Source of the DNA: Pollutimonas sp963706785
Lineage (GTDB): Bacteria; Pseudomonadota; Gammaproteobacteria; Burkholderiales; Burkholderiaceae_B
Assembly (NCBI GenBank): GCA_963706785.1
Contig: CAVPNJ010000002.1
Span: 620,001-684,000 of the forward strand
DNA length: 64,000 bases
Direction of reading: 5' to 3'
A program made the position numbers and the translations under genes. Position 1 is the first letter of the stretch. The number at the start of each line of letters is the position of its first letter. Below, in pieces: positions 34,302 through 43,811 of the stretch. Under the pieces are notes generated by a model, which saw nothing but the letters and a program-made list of their open reading frames with translations, ran no database searches and was not told where the DNA came from.

Positions 34302-36746
34302 TCAGTCCGGGGAGAGGTTGATCGTAGTCTCGGTATTGGCTTGCACTGCGTCCTTGGAATAGACCAACGGGAAATATTCTCCGCTGACCCATATTGGCGC
34401 CAAGTCCCGGTAGTGCTTGCTGTTGACATTTCCCGACTGCCCGGGGGTGTTTATGACTTGCGACGCATCCCAATTTCCGACATCCAGGATCATTCGATAA
34501 GAGGCGCCTGACTGCAACTGAAAGTTCTCGTTGTAGCTGGCCGCCAGCGGCGTGTATGCGGATCCAGCCAAGGGCCATTTACCCACATTGAACCTTTCTT
34601 TATCCGCCTTATCCAGTATGGGGCTCAAGGGATGGGTAAATACCGCCTTGTGCAGCTCGCCCCATTGCCAATCCTTGGGATCCGGTCCCAGTTTTTCCTT
34701 GGTTTGGGCAACCGCCTGTTTCAACGACCCCGTCAATACCGTATCGCGTGCTTCCGTGGATAGCCAGCCTTCTGGTTTTTCCAGCACTTGTATGACTCTT
34801 TCTACGTCGCCCTGGCCCACCAGCCTCGCAGCCTCGGGTTCTAATGCAGCCTGTACCAGGGCCTTCCTTAGATGTTTGCTGAACCATACCTCGAATAATG
34901 CCGCTTCGGGACTTTCAACCGCCTCGTTACCGTCCCAGTTCTTAAGTAGGTTCACGCCTTGTCGGGTTTCGTCATCGGTAGGTTCGGGAACGTTTTTCAG
35001 CAAGGCGACCAGACGTACCGCGGGCAGTGAAGTGGTATCCAGTTGCCAGGTTTTTGAATCCTCTATTGAAGATTTATCGTTCTTTCCTATCAAAACCTTC
35101 AGGCGCTTGGCGCGGGAGTCGTTGCTCCATTCATAGCCGATGGCCTTCCTATAGGCGGGATGGTCCGGGGGGATATTGTTCTCGTTTGCCGTGACGATAT
35201 AGCCTTTCTCGGGATTATGCTCGGACGGCAATTCATCCATGTTTCGATAGTCGGCCCACTCATAGCGGCCATCGCCCGGTACGGGAGTCAGGCCGTCCCA
35301 GTTTGGTCGGTTCACGGTAAGCCCGCCCGGCATCCATGCAATATCGCCGTTCTTGTCGGCGAAGACCTGGTTTTCGCCAGGAGCGCCCCAGCGATTCATC
35401 GCCGCGCGGAACTGGTCCCAGTTTTGGGCGCGCATGTAGTCCATCGATCCAAAATAAGGAGCCATGCCGAAGTCCAGCCAGGCGGCACGCAGGGCCCATG
35501 CCTGGTTCTTGGCGTCGTCTTTGTATAGCAGCGGGCCATGCCGGGTAAAAACGATAGTTTCCTTGCGGGGGCCGCTTTCGCCCTTCACTTCGATGTCCTC
35601 AGTGATCACCTCGAACGGCTGCCAACGGCCTTTGTATTTGTATTCGGATTTATTGTCGGGGTTAAGTTCATATCCATAGACGTCTTCCTGATCCATATAG
35701 AAGCGGGTCAGCCCGAATCCTATGGTGCCGTTATGACCGATGGATATGCCCGGCAAGAACGGTTCGCCGGCTCCAATGACGCTTAGGCCGGGAGCGTTCA
35801 AATGGCTTATATAGCGAAGGCTGGGTGCTCCATGGGACCGGTGCGGATCGTTCGCCAGGATAGGCCGCCCCGTCGTCGTTCGTTCTCCGGCGATAACCCA
35901 ATTGTTGGATCCGAAGCCGCGGGCGGTATCGCTATTGAAGTCGATGACGTTATAAAGCGAAGTGAGATTGATATTTTTTTCGGTGGTGGCTTTAATGGCT
36001 TCTTTCGAGAATTTGGGCGTCGCCGTGGCCAAGTCATAGGCTTTCTTCAATTGGGCGAAGGGCACGTCGCACGGATCCAATCCTTCGGCGATCGTAGGGT
36101 CGATATTAGGCACGGTTTCACGACGCAGCCAATCGACGCGGACTGGATCCTTTTTAATTTTGCAGAACACTTCTGCCCGGTCAATTTCGTTTTTTGCATT
36201 GAGGGTGAGGCCATGGTGTCGGATACGGACGATATCCTCAGCCTTCCATTTGGACGGCTTATAGCCCAGCATTTGAAATTCTTCGGGCAGCAACGATGCA
36301 TCTTTTTCGGTCTGGTCAATATAAGCGTTGACTCCTGCAACGAACGCCTCCGCTACTCGTTTGGCGTCGGAGCCATAGGCCAGCCATTCCCTGTACATAT
36401 CGCCACGGAATAGGACAGCGCGTGCCATGCGGTCGCCCTCAACGTAAGCGGGCCCAAAATCCTTGGCCATTTCGCCAAGTCCGCGTTTGCGCCAGGTGTC
36501 GATCTGCCATAGCCGATCGCGCGCGGCCATGAAGCCCTGTACGTAAAAAGCGTCGTAAAACGTATTGGCATAAATATGCGAAATACCCCATTTATCAATC
36601 AATACGGTTGCGGGTTTCTCGATGCCCGCCGTTGTATAGCTTTCGTCGCTGCTGCCTGACGTTTGCGCGTAGACGGTGCCCGCGCCGGCGGCGGTAAGTC
36701 CAAGGCTGATAGCCCAGGCTAAAGCGTGTATACGATGTGTCCTCAC
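34302..36746 (-). CDS. Penicillin-acylase family Ntn hydrolase (acyl-homoserine-lactone/cephalosporin acylase-like)
   Basis: 814 residues, matching the precursor length of the family. Signal peptide (1-27, ending GTVYA). Alpha part with VLIDKWGISHIYANTFYDAF and QGFMAARDRLWQIDTWRKR. The autocatalytic cleavage and nucleophile is Ser280 in GFGSNNWVIAGERT; beta part has NDPHRSHGAPS, SIGHNGTIGFGLT and QNWDQFRAAM. The precursor is exported, cut twice and works as a heterodimer in the periplasm on amide bonds of acyl side chains. AHL quenching is possible but not shown. GTG start (36744-36746) with AGGGAG. Confidence 0.9.
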   Translation of the reverse strand: MRTHRIHALAWAISLGLTAAGAGTVYAQTSGSSDESYTTAGIEKPATVLIDKWGISHIYANTFYDAFYVQGFMAARDRLWQIDTWRKRGLGEMAKDFGPAYVEGDRMARAVLFRGDMYREWLAYGSDAKRVAEAFVAGVNAYIDQTEKDASLLPEEFQMLGYKPSKWKAEDIVRIRHHGLTLNAKNEIDRAEVFCKIKKDPVRVDWLRRETVPNIDPTIAEGLDPCDVPFAQLKKAYDLATATPKFSKEAIKATTEKNINLTSLYNVIDFNSDTARGFGSNNWVIAGERTTTGRPILANDPHRSHGAPSLRYISHLNAPGLSVIGAGEPFLPGISIGHNGTIGFGLTRFYMDQEDVYGYELNPDNKSEYKYKGRWQPFEVITEDIEVKGESGPRKETIVFTRHGPLLYKDDAKNQAWALRAAWLDFGMAPYFGSMDYMRAQNWDQFRAAMNRWGAPGENQVFADKNGDIAWMPGGLTVNRPNWDGLTPVPGDGRYEWADYRNMDELPSEHNPEKGYIVTANENNIPPDHPAYRKAIGYEWSNDSRAKRLKVLIGKNDKSSIEDSKTWQLDTTSLPAVRLVALLKNVPEPTDDETRQGVNLLKNWDGNEAVESPEAALFEVWFSKHLRKALVQAALEPEAARLVGQGDVERVIQVLEKPEGWLSTEARDTVLTGSLKQAVAQTKEKLGPDPKDWQWGELHKAVFTHPLSPILDKADKERFNVGKWPLAGSAYTPLAASYNENFQLQSGASYRMILDVGNWDASQVINTPGQSGNVNSKHYRDLAPIWVSGEYFPLVYSKDAVQANTETTINLSPD

Positions 36747-37248
36747 GGATGCTCCCTTTTAACAGTGACAGTGAATTGTTGTTATCTTTTGTTAAAGGGA
36801 AGGGTGTCACACAACTTAACAATCGTCTTTGACCTTCTGTAACGATAGTTTGTTATTGTTTTCAGAAGCCGATGAGTTACACAATATATAGACGTTCTGC
36901 CTAGGGCTTTCTTCTTACTAGTATGAAGCATGTCGCGATTCCGCTCGGAGCGATCACGCGGTGTCAATGCCACCATTTTTTTATGGCATGGAGGCCTTCT
37001 TCAACTCCGCCCATCTGGCGAGGAATCAGGGACAAAGCTCTGTAGCGACGGATGCTGGTTCAAAAGAGCCCCGATTAAGCGCAGGTTGTCAGCCACATTA
37101 CATTAGCGAAGTTTTCCTCTCCGGAAGTTTTGACGACTCCTCTTTCAGATACATGGGAAGCGATTCTCCGCATCTTTCCGGGATGAAGCGACAGGCGCTT
37201 CATTCGCCAAATCAATAATCAGCAGTAAAGCGATCTCGTGACAGGTAG
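36747..37248. other. Gene-free interval upstream of the acylase gene
   Basis: About 500 bases. Contains the acylase leader, rich in A/T with repeated TGTTA/TAACA blocks (36770-36860), which look regulatory. A GGGAAGGG octamer lies at 36797-36804. The open frames here (for example 36961-37218) look random. Confidence 0.3.
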
Positions 37249-37276
37249 GCTTACGCTGCCAAGGGGCAGCGTAAGC
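37249..37276. terminator. Strong hairpin after the entericidin gene
   Basis: Perfect 12-base stem GCTTACGCTGCC / GGCAGCGTAAGC around AAGG, 6 bases beyond the entericidin stop. No T-run follows in the minus direction, so it may work as a stability or rho-assisted terminator hairpin. Confidence 0.6.
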
Positions 37277-37282
37277 AGTGAA

Positions 37283-37411
37283 CTACTGCGCCTCTTGTTG
37301 GATTTTTTCGCCTCCTCGCTCGATATCCTGGCCTGCGCCTTTCATCGTGTTACATCCGGCCGTCAAGGCGGCGATGGCCAACAGCATCGGTAACCAGACA
37401 TTTTTCTTCAT
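37283..37411 (-). CDS. Entericidin A/B-family small lipoprotein
   Basis: 42 residues: MKKNVWLPMLLAIAALTAGC, where the cysteine (Cys20) is the lipidation site, then NTMKGAGQDIERGGEKIQ, the classic entericidin signature (CNTxxGxGxDIxxxGxxI). Entericidins are small outer-membrane-associated lipoproteins of a stress-linked toxin/antidote type; a single copy is normal in betaproteobacteria. Ribosome site GGGAG precedes the ATG. The hairpin downstream supports a monocistronic short mRNA. Confidence 0.9.
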   Translation of the reverse strand: MKKNVWLPMLLAIAALTAGCNTMKGAGQDIERGGEKIQQEAQ

Positions 37412-37806
37412 CGTTATCTCCCTTCGAATAATGATTCATTACTTAATGACCCGCCGGGGTAACCTCGCCGGGCGCTTAAAGGTCCCTGGCAAGTAGCGGG
37501 CCAGCCCCGAAGCGGCTGATGTCAGCTTTCCGAGAAAAAGGGTAACCGCGAAGGAGCTGATGCAACGTTCCGGGCGGCCTCCTTAAGTTCGAGGGCCGAT
37601 GGCTGCCCGTGATCCCACGCGCTGTCTTCCTGCCATAACTGACTAAAACCTGAATACATGGATGTCTAGACAGATCCTGCAAAACTCATTTGTTGTGCTC
37701 GGCAGCCAGGTTGTTATTCAGCGACGCCGCTTCGGAGGAAGTGCGGGCAGCGGGGTACTGGCACTACGAATCCTCTTTAATTTCTCACCGATACCTACAA
37801 ACAATC
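37412..37806. other. Gene-free interval between entericidin and FemAB-like genes
   Basis: 395 bases with the two divergent leaders. An open frame reaches upstream of the FemAB-like start to 37690 but those residues look random. I saw no riboswitch, tRNA or repeat. Confidence 0.25.
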
Positions 37807-38802
37807 ATGAACGCCAGAAAACATAAATATAAGCGCATCTGCAACGAAGAGTCGTCGATACCTATTTTTTCCCGTGATTGGTGGCTGGATGCCACCGCAG
37901 GCAGTAATGACTGGGACGTTGCGCTGGTAGAGGAGCAAGACCATGTGTTGGCTTGCATGCCCTATCTGCGAAAGAAGAGGGGATGCCTCAACGTATCGAC
38001 GACTCCGCCGCTGACTTACTGCTTGGGGCCATGGATACGCCCCGCCAAAGGCAAGCCCACAACCGCCACTAGCAAGCAAAAAACTGTGTTAGAAAAATTG
38101 ATTGAACAACTTCCGCCTTTCGACCATTTTAAACAGGAGCTGCATTACACACATACCAATTGGCTGCCTTTTTACTGGCAAGGATACGACCAGACCACCA
38201 ATTACACTTATCTACTTCCATTGCTACGGGAGGAATCTGCTTTGTGGGACGGACTGCAAGATAAAGTGAAATGGGAAATTCGTAAAGCGACCGGCCGGGG
38301 CGAACTTTCCGTCCGTGATGATCTGCCGGTGACCGAATTCTTTCGTCTTAACAAGTTAGTTTACGAACGCCAAAAGATATCGCTTCCGTATTCTGAAAAC
38401 TATGTTGCTAAGCTGGACGAAGCCTGCGCCGCGCATAACCGGCGCAAGATCTTCATGGCGCACGATAAGCAGGGGGCTCTTCACGCGGGCGTTTATGTGG
38501 TCTGGGATAACGAGAGCGCCTATTACCTGATGGGGGGAAGCGACCCGGAACGACGCAATAGCGGGGCAATGAGCTTATGTTTGTGGGAAGCCATCAAGTT
38601 TGCGGGGACCGTGACCCAGCGCTTTGATTTTTGTGGGTCCATGATTAAGCCGGTAGAACGATTCGTCCGTTCTTTCGGCGGCGTTCAAACACCCTACTTT
38701 ACCGTATCAAAAACACCATCAAAGCTGGCTGCCACACTTCTGTTCGCCAGATCGGTCATGAATCCGCGCAGATCAAGCGGTCGCTCGCCTAAGACAGGAT
38801 AA
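37807..38802 (+). CDS. FemAB/GNAT-like acyltransferase (BioF2-like, Acetyltransf_6)
   Basis: 331 residues. N-terminus IPIFSRDWWLDATAGSNDWDVALVEE and MPYLRKKRGCLNVSTTPPLTYCLGPWI, then NWLPFYWQGYDQTTNYTY and a GNAT-like half with KWEIRKATGRGELSVR, HAGVYVVWDNESAYYLMGGS and FDFCGSMIKPVERFVRSFGG. This is the FemAB/peptidoglycan-bridge or exopolysaccharide-type acyltransferase fold. Such genes usually sit in polysaccharide clusters; here it stands alone. Start 37807 chosen because conserved residues begin just after. Confidence 0.75.
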   Translation: MNARKHKYKRICNEESSIPIFSRDWWLDATAGSNDWDVALVEEQDHVLACMPYLRKKRGCLNVSTTPPLTYCLGPWIRPAKGKPTTATSKQKTVLEKLIEQLPPFDHFKQELHYTHTNWLPFYWQGYDQTTNYTYLLPLLREESALWDGLQDKVKWEIRKATGRGELSVRDDLPVTEFFRLNKLVYERQKISLPYSENYVAKLDEACAAHNRRKIFMAHDKQGALHAGVYVVWDNESAYYLMGGSDPERRNSGAMSLCLWEAIKFAGTVTQRFDFCGSMIKPVERFVRSFGGVQTPYFTVSKTPSKLAATLLFARSVMNPRRSSGRSPKTG

Positions 38803-38926
38803 AAGAGCAAACAACGAAACGCTTGTTTTTCATGATGATGGTTGTTAACAAGCAGTAGCCAAGCAGTAGTCAAGAGGTTGACTACCTCCCTGACTGTACT
38901 GGCCAGGGTCTGACAGAGAGATGTCA

Positions 38927-38954
38927 CGGTCATTACAAAATAGTAATGACCGTC
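38927..38954. terminator. Bidirectional hairpin between FemAB-like and copper ATPase genes
   Basis: Perfect 11-base stem ACGGTCATTAC / GTAATGACCGT with loop AAAATA. It sits in the convergent gap, 51 bases beyond the ATPase stop and about 125 beyond the FemAB-like stop. Confidence 0.6.
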
Positions 38955-39005
38955 GTGTATTCTTGCTTAATTATTATCTGACTCAAGATATGAGAAAGCT
39001 TAGCC

Positions 39006-41354
39006 TTATACGGATTTTCGGAGTCGAAGCGCGTTAAATACGACTGAAGCCGAACTCAAGCTCATGGCCAGGGCGGCGAACATGGGGGAGAGCAAAAGAC
39101 CAGTAAGTGGGTACAAGACTCCTGCCGCTAGTGGCACGCCCAGCGCGTTGTAGACGAATGCAAAACCCAGATTCTGCTTCATGTTTGCGATCGTTATTTC
39201 CGACAAATGACGTGCGATCGAAATACCGCGCAAGTCGCCTTTGACCAGAGTGACTTGCGCGCTGTTCATCGCGACGTCGGTTCCCGTTCCCATTGCTATG
39301 CCAACGTTTGCTTTAGCGAGGGCAGGGGCATCGTTGATCCCGTCGCCCGCCATTGCGACGATCCGACCTTCCGCTTGGAGCTTACTGACAAGATCGAGCT
39401 TGTCTACGGGTTTTACCTCGCCATGGACTTCGTCAATTCCCAGTCGTTCGGCGACGGCTTTGGCCGTTGATACGCCGTCGCCGGTTGCCATGATGACGCG
39501 AATGCCTGCCGCCTTGAGTTCATGCATGGCTTCCGGCGTGCTTTTTTTGATTGGATCTGAAACGGCCAACAAACCCGTTAATTGGCCATCTACAGCCAGA
39601 TACATCACACTTGCCCCCGTTCTCCGTAGCGAGTCAGCGGTACCGGCCATCAGGGTGACGTCCACGCCTTCCTGATCCATGAGAGCGGTATTGCCCAAGG
39701 CAAGCCTTTTGCCATCGACCTGGCCGCGCACGCCAATACCGCTACCCGATTCGAAGTCGTTGACTGCACTCAAAGCCAGACCGCGCTCGCGCGCCGTGTT
39801 CACGATCGCGTCAGCCAAGGGGTGTTCGCTACCCTGATCCAGACTTGCGGCGAGACGCAGCACTTCGTCGCCGTGCAGGTCGCCGACAGCAACGGCTTGC
39901 TCGAACGCTGGCCGACCCTCGGTTAACGTGCCTGTCTTATCGACGATCAAGGTATCGACTTTTCGGAAGTTCTCGATGGCTGCCGCATCGCGAAACAGAA
40001 CGCCGTGGGTGGCGCCACGTCCGGTGGCCACCATAATGGACATCGGGGTAGCCAAGCCCAAGGCGCAGGGACAGGCGATAATCAACACGGCCACCGCGTT
40101 AATCAAGCCGTACACCCAGCTCGGTTGAGGTCCAAAAAGGCCCCAAACTACCAGCGTAATCACCGCAATGGCGACGACGGCCATCACAAAGTAGCCGGCG
40201 ACGAGATCGGCCATGCGTTGCATGGGCGCGCGCGAGCGCTGCGCTTGCGCCACCAACTGGACGATTTGCGAGAGCACGGTGGCAGAGCCTACTTTTTCGG
40301 CCCGTATCACCAAAGCCCCCGCGGTATTCATCGTCGCACCGATTACCTTGTCGCCCGGGCGCTTGCTGACCGGAAGAGATTCCCCCGTCAGCATGGACTC
40401 ATCCAGCGAACTGGCGCCTTCTTCGACAACGCCGTCCACGGGGACTTTCTCGCCCGGGCGCACCCGCAAGCGATCGCCTTCATGAACGTGAGTCAGCGGC
40501 ACATCTTCTTCAGTTCCATCCGAATTGATCCGACGAGCTGTTTTGGGCGCGAGCCCGAGCAGCGATTTGATGGCAGCCGACGTCTGCGAGCGCGCCCGCA
40601 GTTCGAGGATTTGGCCAAACAGGGTCAAGGAGATAATGACCACGGCGGCTTCAAAGTACACGGCCACGCGACCCATGGACATAAAGGTTTCAGGGAAGAC
40701 GCCCGGCGCCAGTGTCGCGACAACGCTATAGCTGAAAGCGGCCGCCGTGCCAAGGCCAATGAGCGTCCACATATTTGGACTGCGGTTGACGACCGATTGC
40801 CAGCCGCGAGCGAAGAACGGTTGTCCCGCCCATAACACCACCGGCAGCGACAATATCAGTTCGATCCATGTTTGCGTCGCCATGCTGAACCAGCCTAATT
40901 GGTGGCCAAACATGGCAAGAACTGTGATAACAACGGTAAATGGCAACGTCCACCAAAAACGGCGGGTGAAATCGTTCAGTTCGGGATTGTCGTCCTCCAG
41001 GCTCGGCATCAGTGGTTCCAGCGCCATGCCGCACTTCGGACAACTTCCCGGGTGGTCCTGTCGAATTTCCGGATGCATGGGGCAGGTATAGATCGTGCCC
41101 GGGGCCGGGGGCTGCAGCGCTATTTCACTTTTATTTTTTTGCGTGAGGAATTTATCCGGGTCGCTATTGAACGTCCCCATGCACTTTGCACTGCAGAAAT
41201 AGAAGGGCTGTCCGTCGCGCTCAACATGGTGCGGCGAACTTTCCGTCACTTGGACACCGCAAACCGGATCAGTGAGTCTGGGCCCGGTAACCGGCACCTC
41301 TACATCGGGGTGGTGGTGACGGGGGTGATATTGCTCAGAGTTCTTTGGCGTCAT
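39006..41354 (-). CDS. copA: Copper-exporting P1B-type ATPase with YHS and heavy-metal-binding N-terminal domains
   Basis: 782 residues. In order: His-rich start (HPRHHHPD), YHS domain (DPVCG at 29-33, FYFCSAKC), a heavy-metal-binding zinc-ribbon-like segment (YTCPMHPEIRQDHPGSCPKCGM, about 89-110), then a P1B ATPase: actuator TGES, membrane copper site ACPCALG (Cys-Pro-Cys near 428-430), phosphorylation DKTGTLTEG (near 472), MATGDG and AGDGINDAPALA. Instead of CxxC HMA domains it uses YHS plus this segment, as in many CopB/CopA-type pumps of proteobacteria. Cu(I) or Ag(I) export across the inner membrane. A CopR/CusR-like palindrome lies 133 bases upstream. ATG at 41354 has only a weak ribosome site. 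Confidence 0.88.
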   Translation of the reverse strand: MTPKNSEQYHPRHHHPDVEVPVTGPRLTDPVCGVQVTESSPHHVERDGQPFYFCSAKCMGTFNSDPDKFLTQKNKSEIALQPPAPGTIYTCPMHPEIRQDHPGSCPKCGMALEPLMPSLEDDNPELNDFTRRFWWTLPFTVVITVLAMFGHQLGWFSMATQTWIELILSLPVVLWAGQPFFARGWQSVVNRSPNMWTLIGLGTAAAFSYSVVATLAPGVFPETFMSMGRVAVYFEAAVVIISLTLFGQILELRARSQTSAAIKSLLGLAPKTARRINSDGTEEDVPLTHVHEGDRLRVRPGEKVPVDGVVEEGASSLDESMLTGESLPVSKRPGDKVIGATMNTAGALVIRAEKVGSATVLSQIVQLVAQAQRSRAPMQRMADLVAGYFVMAVVAIAVITLVVWGLFGPQPSWVYGLINAVAVLIIACPCALGLATPMSIMVATGRGATHGVLFRDAAAIENFRKVDTLIVDKTGTLTEGRPAFEQAVAVGDLHGDEVLRLAASLDQGSEHPLADAIVNTARERGLALSAVNDFESGSGIGVRGQVDGKRLALGNTALMDQEGVDVTLMAGTADSLRRTGASVMYLAVDGQLTGLLAVSDPIKKSTPEAMHELKAAGIRVIMATGDGVSTAKAVAERLGIDEVHGEVKPVDKLDLVSKLQAEGRIVAMAGDGINDAPALAKANVGIAMGTGTDVAMNSAQVTLVKGDLRGISIARHLSEITIANMKQNLGFAFVYNALGVPLAAGVLYPLTGLLLSPMFAALAMSLSSASVVFNALRLRKSV

Positions 41355-41486
41355 GACGAGAACGATTTTTCCGCGAGTAAGCTTCCGGTGCAGTCCCTCT
41401 ACCGGGAGATGGCCGATGGGAGCGCGACCGGTGAAAGGTTCATCATGCCATAGAGGCATTTCTAAACGCCAATTAGCCTTCGCGTG

Positions 41487-41504
41487 CATTACATTTTTGT
41501 CATG
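41487..41504. promoter_or_regulatory. Copper-box-like palindrome
   Basis: CATTACA, TTTT, TGTCATG: 7-base arms with one mismatch. In minus orientation it reads ATGACA-N4-TGTAAT, close to the CusR/CopR copper boxes. It lies upstream of copA. No copRS/cusRS pair is in the window, so the regulator would be encoded elsewhere. It lies inside the 326-base gene-free stretch 41355-41680, which otherwise holds only leaders. Confidence 0.5.
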
Positions 41505-41680
41505 TAGCGCGCGGCCCAGTGCCCCGTCTCGTCGCGATATTCGCGGAGCCTTGTCGGCGGCACTTTGCCCTTACGCTCGAAAATAGGTGAGGGACCGACA
41601 TCCGGCGGAATCATGCAAGCCCGTGCCAGACGAGGCACTCAGGCAGTGCCTTCCGAACGGCCCGCTAAGAAACGCTGCGA

Positions 41681-42034
41681 TTATTGAGTAGCGGGAGGCG
41701 TCTCAAATTTATCGGCATACTTCATCATAATATCGCCCATGGCACGCATCATTTCGCCATGCATTTGCATCATGACTTTGCCATTAGGCCCACTTGACGG
41801 GCCCATCATTGGGCAGCTACCCATCATCCCCATCATGCCGCCTCCCATCATCCCGCCTTGCTTCATGTGTTCCTTTTCAGAATAGGATTTCGCGGGCGCC
41901 TCGGCGCCCATAGAGGACGCGGCGCCTCGCATCGGCATGGGCATTTCGCCGCTAGGATTAGCGGCCATCGCTGTGCCACTCAGGTTCAACAAGAGGGCGG
42001 TAAGCGAGGTTGTGAATAACGTTGCAGTCTTCAT
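41681..42034 (-). CDS. Methionine-rich periplasmic protein, probable copper binder
   Basis: 117 residues. Signal peptide (MKTATLFTTSLTALLLNLSG, ending AMA). The mature chain has methionines and histidines in clusters: SGEMPMPMRG, HMKQGGMMGGGMMGMMGSC, and MMQMHGEMMRAMGDIMMKYADK. Such Met-rich, CopC/PcoE-like or CopK-like small proteins buffer Cu(I)/Ag(I) in the periplasm. No known domain spans the sequence. The start at 42034 has GGAG at a good distance; the ATG two codons earlier sits on the ribosome site. Same direction as copA, about 330 bases away. Confidence 0.75.
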   Translation of the reverse strand: MKTATLFTTSLTALLLNLSGTAMAANPSGEMPMPMRGAASSMGAEAPAKSYSEKEHMKQGGMMGGGMMGMMGSCPMMGPSSGPNGKVMMQMHGEMMRAMGDIMMKYADKFETPPATQ

Positions 42035-42058
42035 GAGCATCTCCGAATAAAAAATACA

Positions 42059-42074
42059 CCTTGGCGGTGCAAGG
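42059..42074. promoter_or_regulatory. MerR/CueR-type dyad before the Met-rich gene
   Basis: CCTTG, six bases, CAAGG. In minus orientation it overlaps a possible -35 element TTGCAC followed by TATT-rich bases, the layout of MerR-family promoters such as CueR's. Position 25 bases before the start. It lies in the gene-free stretch 42035-42351 (317 bases), where nothing else was recognised. Confidence 0.4.
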
Positions 42075-42351
42075 AGGGTATTCGCATGGGCGGGCGAATG
42101 AGACGTTTAGCTTATGCGCGGAGGCGGAGCGGTCATGTCGAGCCTGGTCGAATTAAAGAATTGAGCGAGAAGAAGGCAGTATGGAGCAACCCTCATAGTT
42201 AAATAGTGTAGGTTATCGACTGACGTGGTGCTACGATGGTTTACAAACTTTATAGCACCTGAGCTCTAGAACGCGAACGGTAGACAATCGGATATCGGAA
42301 AGCCGAGAGAAGACTTGAGAAAGTGACTTAGGCAAAATGCTTATCTGGATA

Positions 42352-43080
42352 TTAGATACCCAGATAAGCCTGCCGCACGTTAGGATCATCGATCAACGCC
42401 TTGGCGAGCCCACTTTGCACGATATGTCCGGTTTCCATGACGTATCCGCGGTCCGCCACCGACAACGCGAGATGGATGTCCTGCTCCACCAAGAGCACGG
42501 TCATGCCTTCACGTTGAATATTGACCAGAATCTCGACTAACTGTTCTACGATGACCGGAGCCAGTCCAAGACTCATTTCATCGACCATCAACAGGACAGG
42601 TGCAGCCATCAGCGCGCGGGCCATCGCACAGAGCTGCTGCTCGCCACCCGACATACTGCCTGCCAATTGACGCCGCCGCTCGGAAAGTCGCGGAAACAGA
42701 GCATAGGTTTTCTCAAGGTCGCGCGCTACGGCGCCCTTGTCGTGGCGACGATAAGCGCCCATTAGCAGATTATCTTGTACTGTCATGCGGTCGAAGAGTT
42801 GCCGCCCCTCGGGGATCTGTACCATGCCAAGGCTAAAGGCCTCATCAGAGGTGGCGCCAGATAGTTGATCGCCATTCAGGATAATGCTGCCCGAGCAGGG
42901 CAGAACACGAGACAGGGCGCGCAGCAACGTCGTTTTACCGGCACCGTTACTGCCGACCAGCGCGACGATCTCGGCGCGATAAATATCCAGACTGATATTG
43001 CTCAGCACAGGCATCTGCCCATAGCCTGCAGTCAGGTTCTGGACCTCTAATAAAGGAAGTGGCGTTGTTGTATCGTTCAT
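42352..43080 (-). CDS. livF: Branched-chain amino-acid-type ABC transporter ATPase (LivF)
   Basis: 242 residues. Walker A GSNGAGKTT (near 39-47), ABC signature SGGEQQ, Walker B VLLMVDEMSLGLAP (the Asp-Glu pair is DE). LivF differs from LivG by its shorter length. Last gene of a five-gene operon reading SBP-livH-livM-livG-livF, with 4-base overlaps between livH/livM, livM/livG and livG/livF, so translationally coupled. Cytoplasmic face of the inner membrane. Confidence 0.92.
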   Translation of the reverse strand: MNDTTTPLPLLEVQNLTAGYGQMPVLSNISLDIYRAEIVALVGSNGAGKTTLLRALSRVLPCSGSIILNGDQLSGATSDEAFSLGMVQIPEGRQLFDRMTVQDNLLMGAYRRHDKGAVARDLEKTYALFPRLSERRRQLAGSMSGGEQQLCAMARALMAAPVLLMVDEMSLGLAPVIVEQLVEILVNIQREGMTVLLVEQDIHLALSVADRGYVMETGHIVQSGLAKALIDDPNVRQAYLGI

Positions 43081-43811
43081 GCGCGCTTCTTTCCCAGATA
43101 AGCCTGGATCACAGCCGGATCAGACAATACCGTGTCGGGTGTTCCCTCTGCGATTTTTTCTCCATGATGCAGCACGAGCAGGCGATCCGACAGGCTTTTG
43201 ATCGCTTTAATAACATGTTCAATGACCAAAATGCTAATGCCCTGGTCCCGCACCTTGCGGATAATGTCAATCAACTCATCAATCTCCACCAAATTCAAAC
43301 CCGACATGACCTCGTCGCATAATAGAACCTTGGGATGCATGGCCAGGGCCTTGGCAAATTCCAGGCGCTTTCGTCCAGGGCCGCCCAGCGCATCGGCACG
43401 TTGATCGACAGCCTTACCCAGCCCGACAAATTCAAGGCAAGCTCGGGCCTGTTCTCGGGCCACAGGCAATTTCGTATGCTGGCCACCGTGTCCAAAAAGG
43501 GCGCCCACCGCGACGTTATCCAGGACTGACAGACCCGGAAAGGGGCGCATGATCTGAAATGTGCGGCCAATACCCAGGCGGGCGCGACGGTAGGCGGCCA
43601 CCGACGTGATGTCCTTATCCTGGAACCAGATCGCTCCGGAGCTTGGGTCCAGTGTGCCGCTGATCAAACTGACCAGCGTTGTTTTGCCAGCACCGTTCGG
43701 CCCGATCAATCCCAGGATTTCTCCCGGCGTGAGCACGAAACTGACGTCGTTGACGGCGATCAGGCCGGCAAATCGGCGTGTGACATGACGTACCTCGAGG
43801 ATAGCGCTCAT
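43077..43811 (-). CDS. livG: Branched-chain amino-acid-type ABC transporter ATPase (LivG)
   Basis: 244 residues. Walker A GPNGAGKTT (36-44), LivG-type insertion and IGRTFQIMRPFPGLSVLDNV, signature LGGPGRKRLEFAKALAM in place of LSGGQ, then VLLCDEVMSGLN (Walker B). The signature reads GGPGRKR rather than LSGGQ, a common LivG variant of this clade. Pairs with LivF to power the LivH-LivM pore. Overlaps both neighbours by 4 bases. Confidence 0.92.
   Translation of the reverse strand: MSAILEVRHVTRRFAGLIAVNDVSFVLTPGEILGLIGPNGAGKTTLVSLISGTLDPSSGAIWFQDKDITSVAAYRRARLGIGRTFQIMRPFPGLSVLDNVAVGALFGHGGQHTKLPVAREQARACLEFVGLGKAVDQRADALGGPGRKRLEFAKALAMHPKVLLCDEVMSGLNLVEIDELIDIIRKVRDQGISILVIEHVIKAIKSLSDRLLVLHHGEKIAEGTPDTVLSDPAVIQAYLGKKRA

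Noticed and set aside
35802..36413. 203-codon plus-strand open frame
   Set aside because: Lies opposite the acylase precursor, which is continuous and motif-rich on the minus strand.
40005..40835. Long plus-strand open frame (276 codons) inside the copper ATPase
   Set aside because: Antisense shadow of copA; repetitive Arg/Gly/His-rich translation with no family resemblance, while the minus strand is a textbook P1B ATPase.
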